Below are positions 35,955-45,951 of a stretch of DNA of 64,000 nt, one piece after another (the first letter of the stretch is position 1; each line of letters begins with the position of its first letter). Made by a program: the position numbers and the translations under genes. The DNA is from Coriobacteriia bacterium. GTDB taxonomy: Bacteria; Actinomycetota; Coriobacteriia; Coriobacteriales; UBA8131. Where the stretch lies: contig WRHU01000001.1 of assembly GCA_009783085.1 (NCBI GenBank), positions 1-64,000 of the forward strand. Reading direction: 5' to 3'. Under the pieces are notes generated by a model that was not told the origin of the DNA, searched no databases, and worked only from the letters and a program-made list of their open reading frames with translations.

Positions 35955-36089
35955 CTGAGATTTTGATTTTTACTTGAAACTTGCGTGCCTATTTTACTTT
36001 TTTTTGTTTGTCAATGTTATTCTTGTAGTGAAAACAGTTAATCGAAGCAACAAAAAAAATAATGTTGGACAGAGTGTAGTGAGGAAAAT

Positions 36090-36623
36090 ATGAAGCGAAC
36101 GCACAGAGTAACGGTCACGGTAATGTTGGTGCTTTTAGCCTCTGTACTTTTTGTAACGCCCGCGTATGCTAACTCGTCATGGCACTGGCTAACCCCACTT
36201 CGCCCTCATTGGCTGCTTCCGTGCGTGATAGTTAGCACTCTGGCTATCGAATACTTCTCACTGATCACTCTTTGCAACATAAAACTTGCAGTCGACCGGC
36301 TCAAAGCCTTAGCAGTTGTAGGTCTTGCTAACCTTATGTCATTTCTTGCCCCATTTTTATTCTTTGTGTTCTCTTGGTTGCGCGACGTGCAGGCTGGCAT
36401 AACCTCCTCGTTTGGACAGTTTGCCGATAAGATGCCTTGCTCATTTGTTGGGCTTGGCTATCTTGTCTTAACCCTAGTTGTTGAAGTTCCCCTCGTGTAC
36501 TTTTTCCTGAAAAACCGTGTGTCAAACAAAAAGAAGTTGCTCCTTGTTGTGGTGCTGGCAAACATAGCCACAACGTTACTGGTAGCAGTAGTTCAGCATC
36601 TTTTTCTCCCTGGCACGTGGTGA
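36090..36623 (+). CDS. Small multi-pass membrane protein, function unknown
   Basis: 177 residues. A signal-peptide-like start (VTVMLVLLASVLFVTPAYA, with an AYA-N cleavage site) precedes four hydrophobic segments near 42-62, 70-95, 118-138 and 150-172. There are no recognisable catalytic motifs and I do not recognise the family. GAGGA lies a few nucleotides before the ATG, so it is likely translated. It stands alone between the tRNA pair and the pyr leader, is A+T-rich, and may belong to the same acquired patch as the HipA-like gene. Confidence 0.6.
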   Translation: MKRTHRVTVTVMLVLLASVLFVTPAYANSSWHWLTPLRPHWLLPCVIVSTLAIEYFSLITLCNIKLAVDRLKALAVVGLANLMSFLAPFLFFVFSWLRDVQAGITSSFGQFADKMPCSFVGLGYLVLTLVVEVPLVYFFLKNRVSNKKKLLLVVVLANIATTLLVAVVQHLFLPGTW

Positions 36624-36752
36624 AAACTTCGCACCCCCAAAAAAACAGCCTTGCATCCACAAGCAAGCCATGTAACTACGATGTCGATTATTCTTAAAAA
36701 AGTTCAGCACAAAAAATCCTTAAATCTCATGGCACACAAAGAAAAAGTAGTG

Positions 36753-36938
36753 TATAGTAAGCACAACCTTTAAGAGCGGTACTGAGAGACCGACAAGGGA
36801 TACAGACGAATACCATTGCTGTGCGGAGCGTGCAAGCGTATATGCAGATGCATGAGCGAACGTGCGGCAAACTGTGTGAACCTACACTCGCGTGTTTGTT
36901 GGTCGCCCTTGTCGAAACATCGACGAGGGTACTTTTTT
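36753..36938 (+). promoter_or_regulatory. pyr operon promoter and PyrR-type attenuation leader
   Basis: TATAGT (36753-36758) is a likely -10. The RNA then has a candidate PyrR-binding loop, GGTACTGAGAGACC (36778-36791), whose CTGAGA fits the CNGNGA loop of known sites. CGACAAGGG (36791-36799) is perfectly complementary to the 5' arm of the downstream terminator, CCCTTGTCG (36906-36914). Pairing the two would form an antiterminator; PyrR binding the upstream loop would free the terminator. The mechanism is inferred by analogy with Bacillus PyrR. Confidence 0.7.
36906..36938 (+). terminator. Attenuator terminator before pyrR
   Basis: CCCTTGTCG, loop AAACAT, CGACGAGGG, then AC and six T's. The stem has one G-U pair. 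It lies 30 bp upstream of the pyrR start, in front of all the pyr genes. Confidence 0.82.
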
Positions 36939-36968
36939 GCCAAAGACACGGGAGCGAGGTAAGGTACT

Positions 36969-38153
36969 ATGCAAGGTACACAACAAAGGCGCGGTCCGTA
37001 TAAGCCACGAGTGCTTATGGAAACTCCTGTTATCGACCGAGCTTTATCCCGCATAACTCACCAGATTCTAGAAACTAACAAAGGCCCAGAAAACATTGCG
37101 CTTATTGGCATTGTTACCCGCGGCGACATTCTCGCCCACGATATTGCGCTTCGCGTTTGGGAGATAACGGGCGTTAACGTGCCCGTAGGTACCCTCGATA
37201 TTAGCTTTTACCGCGACGATGTGGCATTTCGCATCGCACCGGAGATTCACACCACCAATATTCCTTTTTCCATGGACGGCAAAGCGGTGATACTCGTGGA
37301 CGATATTTTGTTTACGGGACGCACGGTGCGAGCCGCCCTTGATGCCATCATGGACTATGGCCGTCCGGCTGCCATTCAGCTTGCAGTTTTGGTCGATAGA
37401 GGGCACCGAGAACTGCCTATACGCGCCGACTACGTGGGCAAGAACATACCCTCGTCGCGCGAGGAGCAAGTACGTCTGTTTCTTGAGGAGGTAGATGGAC
37501 GAACCACCGTTGAAGTGTGGAAGCGTCTTGAAGGGGAACGTGCCAGTGCAGCACCGCTTGGCGACGTTCCGCGCAGCCCGATGCCCGCAGAGGCATCGTC
37601 AGCTGGAGGACTTTTTGGCGACGTTCACTTTGGTGGCGAGCATTTTATGGGCAAACACGCTGCTGGGTACACTGCTGGTAGCCCCACTACGGGCACGCCT
37701 CCGGTGGGCAATCCTGCAGCTGGTGAGTCATCGGTTGTAGAAATCCCTCCCGTCCAAGCTCCGCCGAGAACTACCGTGCTTGAGGACGTAGTGTTTGACG
37801 AGGCTCCAGAAAGCGAGATACCTCTGGGAGAAACCCCTTTAGGCGAAGCACCTCTTGAGGCAATACCTCTCGGCTCGGCGATTGTGGGGGCGTCACCAGT
37901 GCAGGTAGTGGTACAGCGTGGCTCTGCGAAAAGCGCACCAGTTGTTACTCCCTTTCCCGGGTTTTCAACAAGCGCGCGGGCTACCAAAACGCCAACCAAC
38001 CAAAAAACCGCTGTAAAAAATACCGACAAGAAATCTATAAACATATTTGCCGACGACCCTCCCGATGCCTCGTCTGAAGGCTCCCAAGAAACGCTTGAGC
38101 TCGATCTTGACGTACCCTCAGACGAACCCTCCTACGGAGGTGAGAGCCAGTGA
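36969..38153 (+). CDS. pyrR: PyrR regulator/uracil phosphoribosyltransferase with long C-terminal extension
   Basis: The N-terminal 180 residues are a standard Pyr[26 protein letters not shown], and the PRPP loop [20 protein letters not shown], then [20 protein letters not shown]. PyrR binds the pyr leader RNA when UMP is high and has weak UPRTase activity. Residues from about 185 to 394 are an added Pro/Gly/Ser/Glu-rich tail with short repeats ([34 protein letters not shown]). No other PyrR I know carries this; normal length is about 180. The tail has no membrane segment and ends acidic ([13 protein letters not shown]). The stop overlaps the pyrB GTG start. Confidence 0.93.
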   Translation: MQGTQQRRGPYKPRVLMETPVIDRALSRITHQILETNKGPENIALIGIVTRGDILAHDIALRVWEITGVNVPVGTLDISFYRDDVAFRIAPEIHTTNIPFSMDGKAVILVDDILFTGRTVRAALDAIMDYGRPAAIQLAVLVDRGHRELPIRADYVGKNIPSSREEQVRLFLEEVDGRTTVEVWKRLEGERASAAPLGDVPRSPMPAEASSAGGLFGDVHFGGEHFMGKHAAGYTAGSPTTGTPPVGNPAAGESSVVEIPPVQAPPRTTVLEDVVFDEAPESEIPLGETPLGEAPLEAIPLGSAIVGASPVQVVVQRGSAKSAPVVTPFPGFSTSARATKTPTNQKTAVKNTDKKSINIFADDPPDASSEGSQETLELDLDVPSDEPSYGGESQ

Positions 38154-39109
38154 GCAGTCTTTCCACCCAGCACGTTTTGGCTCTTCACGACTTAAACGTC
38201 AGCGACATTAACCTCATTTTGGATACCGCTCGTTCTTTTAAGGAAATCAACGAGCGCCCCATCAAAAAGCTTCCTACTTTGCGAGGACGCACCATTGTCA
38301 ATTTCTTTTTGGAGCCTTCGACGCGCACCCGAGTTTCTTTTGAAATCGCGGCAAAGCGGCTTTCTGCAGACGGCATAAACTTCAGTAGTTCGGGCAGCGC
38401 AACGAGCAAAGGTGAGTCGCTCATAGACACAGCAAAAACGCTCGACGCAATGAACTGCGACTTAGTAATTATTCGCCACAAATACGCGGGCTCGCCCTAT
38501 ATTCTTACGCAAAATATGCGCGCACCTGTTATCAACGGTGGCGACGGCAAGCATCAGCACCCAACGCAAGCCCTCCTCGATCTCTACACCATGCGCGAGC
38601 ATTTTGGCTCGATTGAAGGGCTTAAGGTGGGTATTGTGGGCGACATTGCGCACTCGCGGGTCTGTGGCTCGCTCATTGAGGGGCTTAGCATGCTCGGCGC
38701 CCAAGTTACGCTCATCGCTCCGCCAACGCTTCTGCCCGTTGCGCCTGAGGTACTGGGTTATCCTGGTGGCACACCAGTAACCTGCACGAGCGATTTGGAG
38801 TCAGTGCTGCCTGAGCTTGATGTGGCATATATGCTGCGCATTCAGCTTGAGCGCATCGAAAAGGCACCATTTCCGAGCTTGCGTGAGTACGCACGGCTCT
38901 TTGGCATTAACACCAAACGTATGGCGATGATGAAACCCGATGCCATTATCATGCACCCTGGACCAGTAAATAGGGGAGTTGAGCTTTCGAGCGAGGCGGT
39001 TGATACGGCAAAAAATCTCTTGCTCTATCAGGTTAATGCGGGAGTTGCTGTGCGCATGGCTTTGATGTATCTCTTATTGGGAGGCGATGCAGATGGCACG
39101 GTTTCCTAA
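38150..39109 (+). CDS. pyrB: Aspartate carbamoyltransferase catalytic subunit
   Basis: Joins carbamoyl phosphate and aspartate to N-carbamoylaspartate. The carbamoyl-phosphate loop is [13 protein letters not shown], followed by the [17 protein letters not shown] loop, [11 protein letters not shown] and the C-terminal [11 protein letters not shown]. At 319 residues it is a normal catalytic chain. No pyrI regulatory subunit is present, so activity is likely not allosteric in the enteric sense. The start is GTG in a 4-bp overlap with pyrR. A 68-bp spacer with a clean ribosome-binding site leads to pyrC. Confidence 0.97.
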   Translation: MSSLSTQHVLALHDLNVSDINLILDTARSFKEINERPIKKLPTLRGRTIVNFFLEPSTRTRVSFEIAAKRLSADGINFSSSGSATSKGESLIDTAKTLDAMNCDLVIIRHKYAGSPYILTQNMRAPVINGGDGKHQHPTQALLDLYTMREHFGSIEGLKVGIVGDIAHSRVCGSLIEGLSMLGAQVTLIAPPTLLPVAPEVLGYPGGTPVTCTSDLESVLPELDVAYMLRIQLERIEKAPFPSLREYARLFGINTKRMAMMKPDAIIMHPGPVNRGVELSSEAVDTAKNLLLYQVNAGVAVRMALMYLLLGGDADGTVS

Positions 39110-39177
39110 TAAGCTGCCGCGCGAACTGCAACGCAAGACGGGTTTGTTGTTAGAAGTAGCACGGGGAGGAGATACAA

Positions 39178-40479
39178 ATGGCGCTGTTGCTTAAGGGTGG
39201 ACGACTGATAGACCCTGCCTGCAAACTTGATCGAGTGACAGATATTGTTATTCGAGATGGCAAAATAGTAGAGCTCGGTGCAAAAGGCAAAAAACTCTCC
39301 ATCCCCAAAGGTACTGAGATAGACTGCACGGGCTGCATTATTACTCCCGGCTTGGTTGATATGCATGTGCATCTGCGCGACCCGGGCTACGAATATAAAG
39401 AGGATTTGGCCTCAGGCGGTGCAGCTGCGGCAAAGGGCGGTTTTACAGCAGTGCTTGGTATGCCTAACACCAAGCCAATAATCGACACTGGTTCTCGCGT
39501 ACGGGCCGTCAATGAAAAAGCGCGCGAAGCAACACGCACCAAAATCCTCGTTTCTGGCTCACTTACCTCAGGCTTAAAAGGGGAGGCCCTCAGCGAGATG
39601 GGCGATATGCATGCTGCGGGCGCGGTTGCTTTTACCGACGATGGGCGCGGCGTGCAAGACAATAGCCTCATGCTTCGTGCGATGGAGTATGTCAAGCAGT
39701 TTGGGGCTCCCGTGCTTACTCACTGTCAAGATGAGGAGCTGGTGGCAGACGGCGTTGTCAATGAGGGTGCGGTTTCTACACGCCTTGGTTTAGCGGGCTG
39801 GCCTGCACTTGGCGAGGAGCTCGAAATTGCTCGCGACATTGCGCTGTGCGAGCTTACTGGCTGCCCGTTGCACATTCAGCACATCTCTACCAAACGTGGT
39901 GTTGAGTTGGTCGCAAGCGCAAAAGAAAAAGGACTTCCCGTTACCTGCGAGGTTACCCCTCACCATCTCTTTTTGAGTGAGGAAAATCTTGACGAAACCT
40001 ACAATACTAACTTCAAAATGAATCCACCTCTGCGCACCGAAGCCGATCGTAATTTTCTTGTTGATGCGCTTGTAAAGGGAACTATTGACTGCGTTGCCAC
40101 CGATCATGCCCCGCACGCTCGGCATGAAAAATCTCTTGAGTTTGAGCTTGCTCCCTTTGGTACTACTGGTCTTGAAACTGCTTTGAGCCTCATGGTCACT
40201 CACCTTGTTGACAAGGATTTACTTGACTGGGACGTTTTGGTTGAGCGCATGGCACATGCACCGCGCCGCATACTGGCACTTGAGGCCGCAAAGCTCAAAG
40301 TTGGCGCAACGGCGGATCTAACGGTCATTGACCCTGAGATTATCTGGACGGTTACACCCGATTGTTTTGAGTCTAAATCTAATAACTCTGCCTTTATTGG
40401 TGCTGAGCTTAAGGGCAGGGCGCGCCATGTTTTTGTTGATGGCTACGCAACGCTTGAGAACGGAAAGGTTGTTGCCTGA
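39178..40479 (+). CDS. pyrC: Dihydroorotase, class I
   Basis: Cyclises carbamoyl aspartate to dihydroorotate. The zinc site is DMHVHLRDPGYEYKED (HxH); further ligands are in LTHCQDE and HIQHIS, and the catalytic Asp is in ATDHAPHARHEK. At 433 residues it is the long bacterial type found in Bacillus and actinobacteria. GGGGAGGAG precedes the ATG. Its last codons (AACGGAAAGGTTGTTG) recur exactly in the spacer just before carA. Confidence 0.96.
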   Translation: MALLLKGGRLIDPACKLDRVTDIVIRDGKIVELGAKGKKLSIPKGTEIDCTGCIITPGLVDMHVHLRDPGYEYKEDLASGGAAAAKGGFTAVLGMPNTKPIIDTGSRVRAVNEKAREATRTKILVSGSLTSGLKGEALSEMGDMHAAGAVAFTDDGRGVQDNSLMLRAMEYVKQFGAPVLTHCQDEELVADGVVNEGAVSTRLGLAGWPALGEELEIARDIALCELTGCPLHIQHISTKRGVELVASAKEKGLPVTCEVTPHHLFLSEENLDETYNTNFKMNPPLRTEADRNFLVDALVKGTIDCVATDHAPHARHEKSLEFELAPFGTTGLETALSLMVTHLVDKDLLDWDVLVERMAHAPRRILALEAAKLKVGATADLTVIDPEIIWTVTPDCFESKSNNSAFIGAELKGRARHVFVDGYATLENGKVVA

Positions 40480-40549
40480 GGGCACGAAAAATGATGGCAA
40501 GAGAGGCCTAAAGCAAAAAGACGATAGAGAGAAAACGGAAAGGTTGTTG
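40459..40549 (+). repeat. 16-bp direct repeat around the pyrC stop
   Basis: AACGGAAAGGTTGTTG occurs at 40459-40474, in the end of pyrC, and again at 40534-40549, just before the carA start, 75 bp apart. The second copy provides the GGAAAGG ribosome-binding site of carA. Confidence 0.85.
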
Positions 40550-40553
40550 ATAG

Positions 40554-41804
40554 ATGAAAACGGAAAACACAACGGCGCAACATAAGGCACCTGCGCTGCT
40601 CATGCTTGAGGACGGAACCTGTTTTGAAGGTGTTTCTTGCGGAGCAACGGGTGAGGTCTTTGGAGAGGTCTGTTTTAACACCGCGGTTGTGGGGTATCTT
40701 GAGATTATCAGTGACCCAAGTTACACCGGGCAAATCCTGGTTATGACCTATCCGCAAATTGGAAACTACGGTGTTGCCCGAGCCGACCTTCAGTCTGAGA
40801 AGCTTGGCCTGCGGGGGCTGGTGGCACACGATATAAACGAAACACCCTCTAACTTTCGCTCAGAAATGAGTCTGCCAGAGTTTCTTGCAACAGAGGGCGT
40901 GGTTGCTATTTCACAGGTTGACACCCGTGCACTTACACAACATATTCGCGATAACGGTTCCTTGCGTGCGGTTATCTCAACTAGCGATTTAGACAGGGCT
41001 TCACTTTTGAAAAAGGTGCAGGCTTCTACCCCGCTTTCTGAGCAAAACGTAACGCAAGAAGTAAGCTGCAAAAGGGCGTTTGAATATCTTGATAAAAACG
41101 AAGCATACGATTTTATTTTGAAGCCCGCAGCGCCTGCGCAGCACAAAGTTGTTGTCTATGACTGTGGTGTTACAGCGAGTCTTTTGCGCAACGTGCAGCG
41201 TGCTGGCTGCGCGGTTACGGTGGCTCCGTGGAATACTCCTGCGCAAGATATTCTCACGGTTAAGCCAGACGGTGTTATTTTCTCAAATGGCCCCGGCAAC
41301 CCAGAGCAAGCTCAAGAAACCATTGCGGCAGCTGCGGAGCTGCTGGGAAAGATCCCCGTTTTGGGCGTTGGCTTTGGCATGCAAATTATGGCACTGGCAG
41401 CTGGAGCGGAGATAGAAAGGCTGAAGTTTGGCCATCACGGCTGCAATATCCCCGTTAAGAATCTCACTACGGGTTCTACCGAGATAACTACGCAACACCA
41501 CAACTTTGGTGTGGTGTTTGCAAGTCTTGGCACTGCTCTTGCACAAGAGGGAGCGGACGCAAAGGCCGCTTTAGACAACGCTTCAGGCAACGCTTTGGAC
41601 AACGACGCCCCCGTAGTCAAAAACGAACGCTTTGGGCCCATTGCCCTCACGCACACTAATCTCAACGACCAAACGCCCGAGGGCATCAGTTTCCTTGACA
41701 TACCAGCGTTTGGTGTTCAGCATCACCCCGACGAAGCATCGGGCTCAGATGAGAGCCATTACGTTTTCACCGACTTTATCAAGCTTATGGACGCCAAGAA
41801 CTAA
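40554..41804 (+). CDS. carA: Carbamoyl-phosphate synthase small subunit with inactivated glutaminase site
   Basis: The N-terminal CPSase small-chain domain is intact (EDGTCFEGVSCGATGEVFGE, FNTAVVGYLEIISDPSYTGQI). The C-terminal half aligns with class I amidotransferases: SNGPGNPEQAQ, FGHHGCNIPVKNL, ITTQHHNFGV. The nucleophile motif, GICLGHQ in E. coli, is here GVGFGMQ. Cys is replaced by Gly273 (codon 41370-41372) and His by Met. The His-Pro-Glu motif is HHPDEA (390-395), with Asp where the catalytic Glu belongs. Glutamine hydrolysis should be lost. With CarB the complex would use free ammonia, as human CPS1 does. At 416 residues the length is otherwise slightly above normal, with an Ala/Asn/Asp insert near 335. 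Confidence 0.92.
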   Translation: MKTENTTAQHKAPALLMLEDGTCFEGVSCGATGEVFGEVCFNTAVVGYLEIISDPSYTGQILVMTYPQIGNYGVARADLQSEKLGLRGLVAHDINETPSNFRSEMSLPEFLATEGVVAISQVDTRALTQHIRDNGSLRAVISTSDLDRASLLKKVQASTPLSEQNVTQEVSCKRAFEYLDKNEAYDFILKPAAPAQHKVVVYDCGVTASLLRNVQRAGCAVTVAPWNTPAQDILTVKPDGVIFSNGPGNPEQAQETIAAAAELLGKIPVLGVGFGMQIMALAAGAEIERLKFGHHGCNIPVKNLTTGSTEITTQHHNFGVVFASLGTALAQEGADAKAALDNASGNALDNDAPVVKNERFGPIALTHTNLNDQTPEGISFLDIPAFGVQHHPDEASGSDESHYVFTDFIKLMDAKN

Positions 41805-41885
41805 GAGAACGAGAGAAAGAACCAGCAAAACCAATACAACTATACAGAGCAACAACAGAGTAAATATTGAACAGGGAGGACAACC

Positions 41886-44800
41886 GTGCCGCGTAGAACA
41901 GACATAAACCGCGTACTTATCATAGGCTCAGGCCCCATTGTTATTGGGCAGGCGTGCGAGTTTGATTATTCAGGCGCGCAGGCGTGTAAGGTGCTTAAGG
42001 AGGACGGTTTTGAGGTTATCTTAGTCAACTCTAATCCTGCCACCATTATGACCGATCCTGCTATGGCAACCCGCACCTATGTTGAGCCTATAACCGTCGA
42101 TTCGCTGGAACGTATTATTGCCCGCGAACGCCCCGATGCTTTGCTCCCAACACTGGGTGGGCAAACGGGGCTTAATTGCGCCGTTGATTTGGCAAAGGCG
42201 GGAGTTTTAGAAAAATACAATGTTGAAGTCATTGGCTGCGATGTTGAGGCTATCGAGCGGGGAGAGGATCGCAAGCTCTTTGCTGAGGCCATGGCTGAGA
42301 TTGGGCTTGAGTGCGCAAAAAGCGGCTATGCTTATGGCATAGAGGATGCCGAGAAGCTCGCCGATGAAATGGGTTTTCCGTTAGTGTTGCGTCCTTCATT
42401 TACGCTCGGTGGTGCTGGTGGCGGCATTGCTCACAACATTAAAGAGTTGCGCGAAATTGTTGCGCAAGGACTTGACCTTTCTCCAGCAGGAGAGGTTTTG
42501 GTTGAGGAAAGCGTTCTTGGTTGGAAAGAAATTGAAATCGAGGCAATGCGCGATAAAAAAGGCAATGGCATTATTATCTGCTCGATTGAAAACTTTGATG
42601 CAATGGGCGTACATACGGGGGATTCCATTACGGTTGCTCCTGCTATGACGCTCAGTAAAATTGAGTATCAGCGGGTATGTACTGCTGCGCTCGACATTCT
42701 CAAAAAGGTTGGCGTGCAAAGCGGCGGCAGTAACGTGCAGTTTGCCATCAACCCCAAAGACGGACGTTTGATTGTTATTGAGATGAATCCGCGTGTATCG
42801 CGCTCGTCGGCTCTGGCCAGTAAAGCAACGGGATTTCCCATTGCCAAGTTTGCCGCCAAGCTTGCCGTGGGTTACACACTTGATGAGATGCCCAACGACA
42901 TGACGCGGGTTACTCCTGCTTGCTTTGAGCCCACCATTGACTACGTGGTGGTCAAGATTCCACGCTTTGCCTTTGAGAAGTTTAAGGGCACCGACACTAC
43001 GCTTACTACGCGCATGAAGGCGGTTGGCGAGGTTATGTCCATTGGGCGTACTTTTGAAGAGGCCTTGGGCAAAGCAGCGCGCTCGCTAGAAAATAATCGT
43101 GCGGGCATAGGCTTTGACGGCAAGGGCAACTTTGACGAGGAGCGCTTTGATGAACTTGTGGGCCTGCCCACCGAGGATAGACTTTTTTACATGGCTGAGG
43201 CTTTGCGCCGTGGCTGGAGCGTTGAAAAGGTTTCTGAGGCAAGCCAAATTGACCCGTGGTTTGTCAACCGCCTCAAAGCAATGGTTGATGAAACAGCGGC
43301 ACTTGAGGGCAAGAACCTTGAGGCTTTAAGCTACGATGAACTGTGGCGTGCCAAGACTTTTGGTGCAAGCGACATTCAAATTGCTCACCTTACCCAGACC
43401 ACTGAAGCGCAGGTGCGCACACGCCGTAAAGAGCTGGGGGTGGTACCTGCTTTTAAGCTGGTAGATACCTGTGCTGCAGAGTTTGCCAGCGATACAAGTT
43501 ATTACTACAAAACCTATGAAAAAACGGGCGACACCTTGCCCTCAGAAAAGCCAAAAGCTATGATTTTGGGCGCTGGTCCCAATCGCATTGGGCAGGGCAT
43601 AGAGTTTGATTACTGCTGCGTACACGCCTCGTACGCTTTGGCTGATATGGGTTATGAAACCATCATGGTCAACTGCAACCCCGAAACTGTTTCGACCGAC
43701 TATGACACCTCAGACCGCTTGTATTTTGAGCCCTTGACCTATGAGGACGTCATGGACATTGTAGATGCTGAGCAACCTGCTGGCGTGGTAGTAACGCTCG
43801 GTGGCCAAACTCCGCTCAAGCTTGCCAAGCCGCTTGAGGCGGCGGGTGTTCCTATAATGGGTACCAAGCCTGAGGCCATTGACCTTGCCGAGGACAGAGA
43901 GCGTTTTTCTCGTTTGCTTGACGAGCTGGGCATTGCCTATCCTGCTGCTGGTACAGCAGATTCCTTTGAGGAGGCCCTTGAGGTAGCAGACCGCTTGGGT
44001 TATCCCTTGCTGGTGCGCCCAAGTTATGTGTTGGGTGGGCGTGGCATGGTAATTGCCTATAACGCTGAGTATCTTGAGCGTTACATGAACGAGGCGACCC
44101 GTATTTCTCCCGACCATCCGGTCTATCTTGACAGCTTTTTAGAGGGTGCGGTTGAGCTTGATGTTGATGCCTTGTGTGACGGTAAAGAAGTGTATATTGG
44201 CGGACTGCTTGAGCATATTGAGGAGGCCGGTATTCACAGTGGAGATTCCTCGTGCTGTTTGCCGCCGTTCTCGCTTTCGCAAAGTATTATCGACCGCGTG
44301 CGCGAGCATACTGCCACGCTTGCTTTGGCAGTTGGCGTGCGGGGGCTTATTAACGTGCAGTTTGCGGTTAAGGACTCCGAAATTTATGTTATTGAGGTTA
44401 ATCCCCGAGCCTCTCGTACCGTGCCCTTTACGTCCAAGGCATCGGGTGTGCCTCTGGCAAAATGTGCCGCACGCATTATGGCGGGCGAAAGCATAGCGAG
44501 CCTCAACTTACCAAGCGATGCTCGCGAGCTGGGGCACTACAGCGTAAAAGAAGCGGTTATGCCCTTTGGGCGTTTTCCGGGTGCGGATATTTTGCTTGGC
44601 CCAGAAATGAAGTCTACGGGTGAGGTCATGGGCATTGGCGAGAGTTTTCCCATCGCCTATGCCAAAGCTGCTTTGTCAATTGACTATTCGCTGCCTTTGG
44701 GTGGGACGGTATTTATCTCGGTATGCGACCGCGACAAGCGCTCTATTGCTCCCATAGCGCACAGCCTGCACAACATTGGCTTTAAGATTGTGTCAACGGC

Positions 44801-45119
44801 GGGTACGGCTAGTACCTTGCGGGCGTCGGGTATTCCGGTTGAAGTGGTGCGCCGCGTGCAAGACGAGCAACCAAACATTGGCGACATGCTTGCCAATGGG
44901 GAAATAGACTTGGTGATAAATACGCCCTTTGGGCAAGAAACGCGCGGAGATGCCTATCGTATGAGAACCGCAGCGGTGCGCTACGGGATTTGCTATGCAA
45001 CTACTATCGCAGGCGCTGGTGCGCTGGTGCGCGCCATAGAAGTTGCCAAGCGTGATGCCGAGAGCAAGGATATTCTCGTGCCGCTGGCACTACAGGATTT
45101 GGAGCAGTGGAATGTGTGA
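41886..45119 (+). CDS. carB: Carbamoyl-phosphate synthase large subunit
   Basis: Makes carbamoyl phosphate from bicarbonate, ammonia and two ATP. It has two homologous ATP-grasp halves: [20 protein letters not shown] near the N-terminus and [20 protein letters not shown] in the second half, with NVQFAI and [22 protein letters not shown] at the ATP sites. The C-terminal MGS-like allosteric domain starts near residue 935 ([15 protein letters not shown]). At 1077 residues the length is normal. The start is GTG at 41886 after GGGAGGA. It appears fully functional, which makes the degenerate partner CarA striking. pyrK overlaps its end by 8 bp. Confidence 0.97.
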   Translation: MPRRTDINRVLIIGSGPIVIGQACEFDYSGAQACKVLKEDGFEVILVNSNPATIMTDPAMATRTYVEPITVDSLERIIARERPDALLPTLGGQTGLNCAVDLAKAGVLEKYNVEVIGCDVEAIERGEDRKLFAEAMAEIGLECAKSGYAYGIEDAEKLADEMGFPLVLRPSFTLGGAGGGIAHNIKELREIVAQGLDLSPAGEVLVEESVLGWKEIEIEAMRDKKGNGIIICSIENFDAMGVHTGDSITVAPAMTLSKIEYQRVCTAALDILKKVGVQSGGSNVQFAINPKDGRLIVIEMNPRVSRSSALASKATGFPIAKFAAKLAVGYTLDEMPNDMTRVTPACFEPTIDYVVVKIPRFAFEKFKGTDTTLTTRMKAVGEVMSIGRTFEEALGKAARSLENNRAGIGFDGKGNFDEERFDELVGLPTEDRLFYMAEALRRGWSVEKVSEASQIDPWFVNRLKAMVDETAALEGKNLEALSYDELWRAKTFGASDIQIAHLTQTTEAQVRTRRKELGVVPAFKLVDTCAAEFASDTSYYYKTYEKTGDTLPSEKPKAMILGAGPNRIGQGIEFDYCCVHASYALADMGYETIMVNCNPETVSTDYDTSDRLYFEPLTYEDVMDIVDAEQPAGVVVTLGGQTPLKLAKPLEAAGVPIMGTKPEAIDLAEDRERFSRLLDELGIAYPAAGTADSFEEALEVADRLGYPLLVRPSYVLGGRGMVIAYNAEYLERYMNEATRISPDHPVYLDSFLEGAVELDVDALCDGKEVYIGGLLEHIEEAGIHSGDSSCCLPPFSLSQSIIDRVREHTATLALAVGVRGLINVQFAVKDSEIYVIEVNPRASRTVPFTSKASGVPLAKCAARIMAGESIASLNLPSDARELGHYSVKEAVMPFGRFPGADILLGPEMKSTGEVMGIGESFPIAYAKAALSIDYSLPLGGTVFISVCDRDKRSIAPIAHSLHNIGFKIVSTAGTASTLRASGIPVEVVRRVQDEQPNIGDMLANGEIDLVINTPFGQETRGDAYRMRTAAVRYGICYATTIAGAGALVRAIEVAKRDAESKDILVPLALQDLEQWNV

Positions 45120-45951
45120 GGCTGTTGGCGCAAGGGAAAGCTTGAGTTGCCAAGCGGCTTCTGGTGTTTTGGAGCCTTGCGAGGTGCTTGATATAGGCTC
45201 TTGTGACAAAAACGGTGGTATCCGCAGGCTGGTTTTACGTGCGCCCCATGCGGCAATACACGCCCTGCCAGGGCAGTTTGTGCATTTACGTATCCCTCAC
45301 TTTGATGACCATCTTTTGAGACGGCCTTTTGGCTTGTATCGCTGCAATAGTGCTGCGGGCACCATAGAGCTGGTGTATCAGGTGCTTGGCGCAGGAACCC
45401 AGCAGATGACAAGCCTCAAAGTAGGGCAGAAGCTCGATATTATTGGCCCGGTGGGGCGTGGCTGGAGTTGTGCTCCTGAGGCGAAAAACGTTTTACTGAT
45501 TGCAGGTGGCATGGGGGCTGTTCCTCTGTATCCGCTTGCCGAGCAGCTTAAGGCACAGGGCAAACAGGTGCAGGTAGTTTTAGGCGCCCAGAATGCTGAC
45601 CTGCTCGTTTTCCAAAAAGACTTTGAAACCTTGCTCGGTGCAGAAAACATACCTATTTGTACCGATGACGGAAGTGCTGGGTTTCACGGTTTTACTACCG
45701 AGCGTGCTGCTGAGCTTTTGAAGAAAAGCAGTTTTGATGCCATTGCCACCTGTGGCCCACACCTCATGCAGCGTGGGGTTGCGTTGCTTGCGCGCAAAGC
45801 AGGCATACCCTGTGAAGTTTCGCTTGAGGAACGTATGGCGTGCGGCATTGGCGCTTGCCTGTCGTGTGTGGTTGAAACTACGGCAGGCAAAAAACGTGCT
45901 TGCGTGGACGGGCCGGTATTTAAGGCAGATGAGGTGATATGGAATGACTAA
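45112..45951 (+). CDS. pyrK: Dihydroorotate dehydrogenase electron-transfer subunit
   Basis: FAD and [2Fe-2S] protein that passes electrons from class 1B PyrD to NAD+. The FAD-binding RRPFGLY motif and [19 protein letters not shown] (NAD site) are clear. C-terminal cysteines [11 protein letters not shown] and a later RACVDGPVF bind the cluster. The frame is open from 45043, but ATG 45112 has GGAG 7 nt upstream and overlaps the carB stop by 8 bp, giving 279 residues. The stop overlaps pyrD by 8 bp. Confidence 0.94.
   Translation: MCEAVGARESLSCQAASGVLEPCEVLDIGSCDKNGGIRRLVLRAPHAAIHALPGQFVHLRIPHFDDHLLRRPFGLYRCNSAAGTIELVYQVLGAGTQQMTSLKVGQKLDIIGPVGRGWSCAPEAKNVLLIAGGMGAVPLYPLAEQLKAQGKQVQVVLGAQNADLLVFQKDFETLLGAENIPICTDDGSAGFHGFTTERAAELLKKSSFDAIATCGPHLMQRGVALLARKAGIPCEVSLEERMACGIGACLSCVVETTAGKKRACVDGPVFKADEVIWND

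Noticed and set aside
36821-37003. Leader peptide ORF in the pyr leader
   Set aside because: It overlaps the attenuator terminator and the pyrR start, has no ribosome-binding site, and its sequence is an out-of-frame reading.
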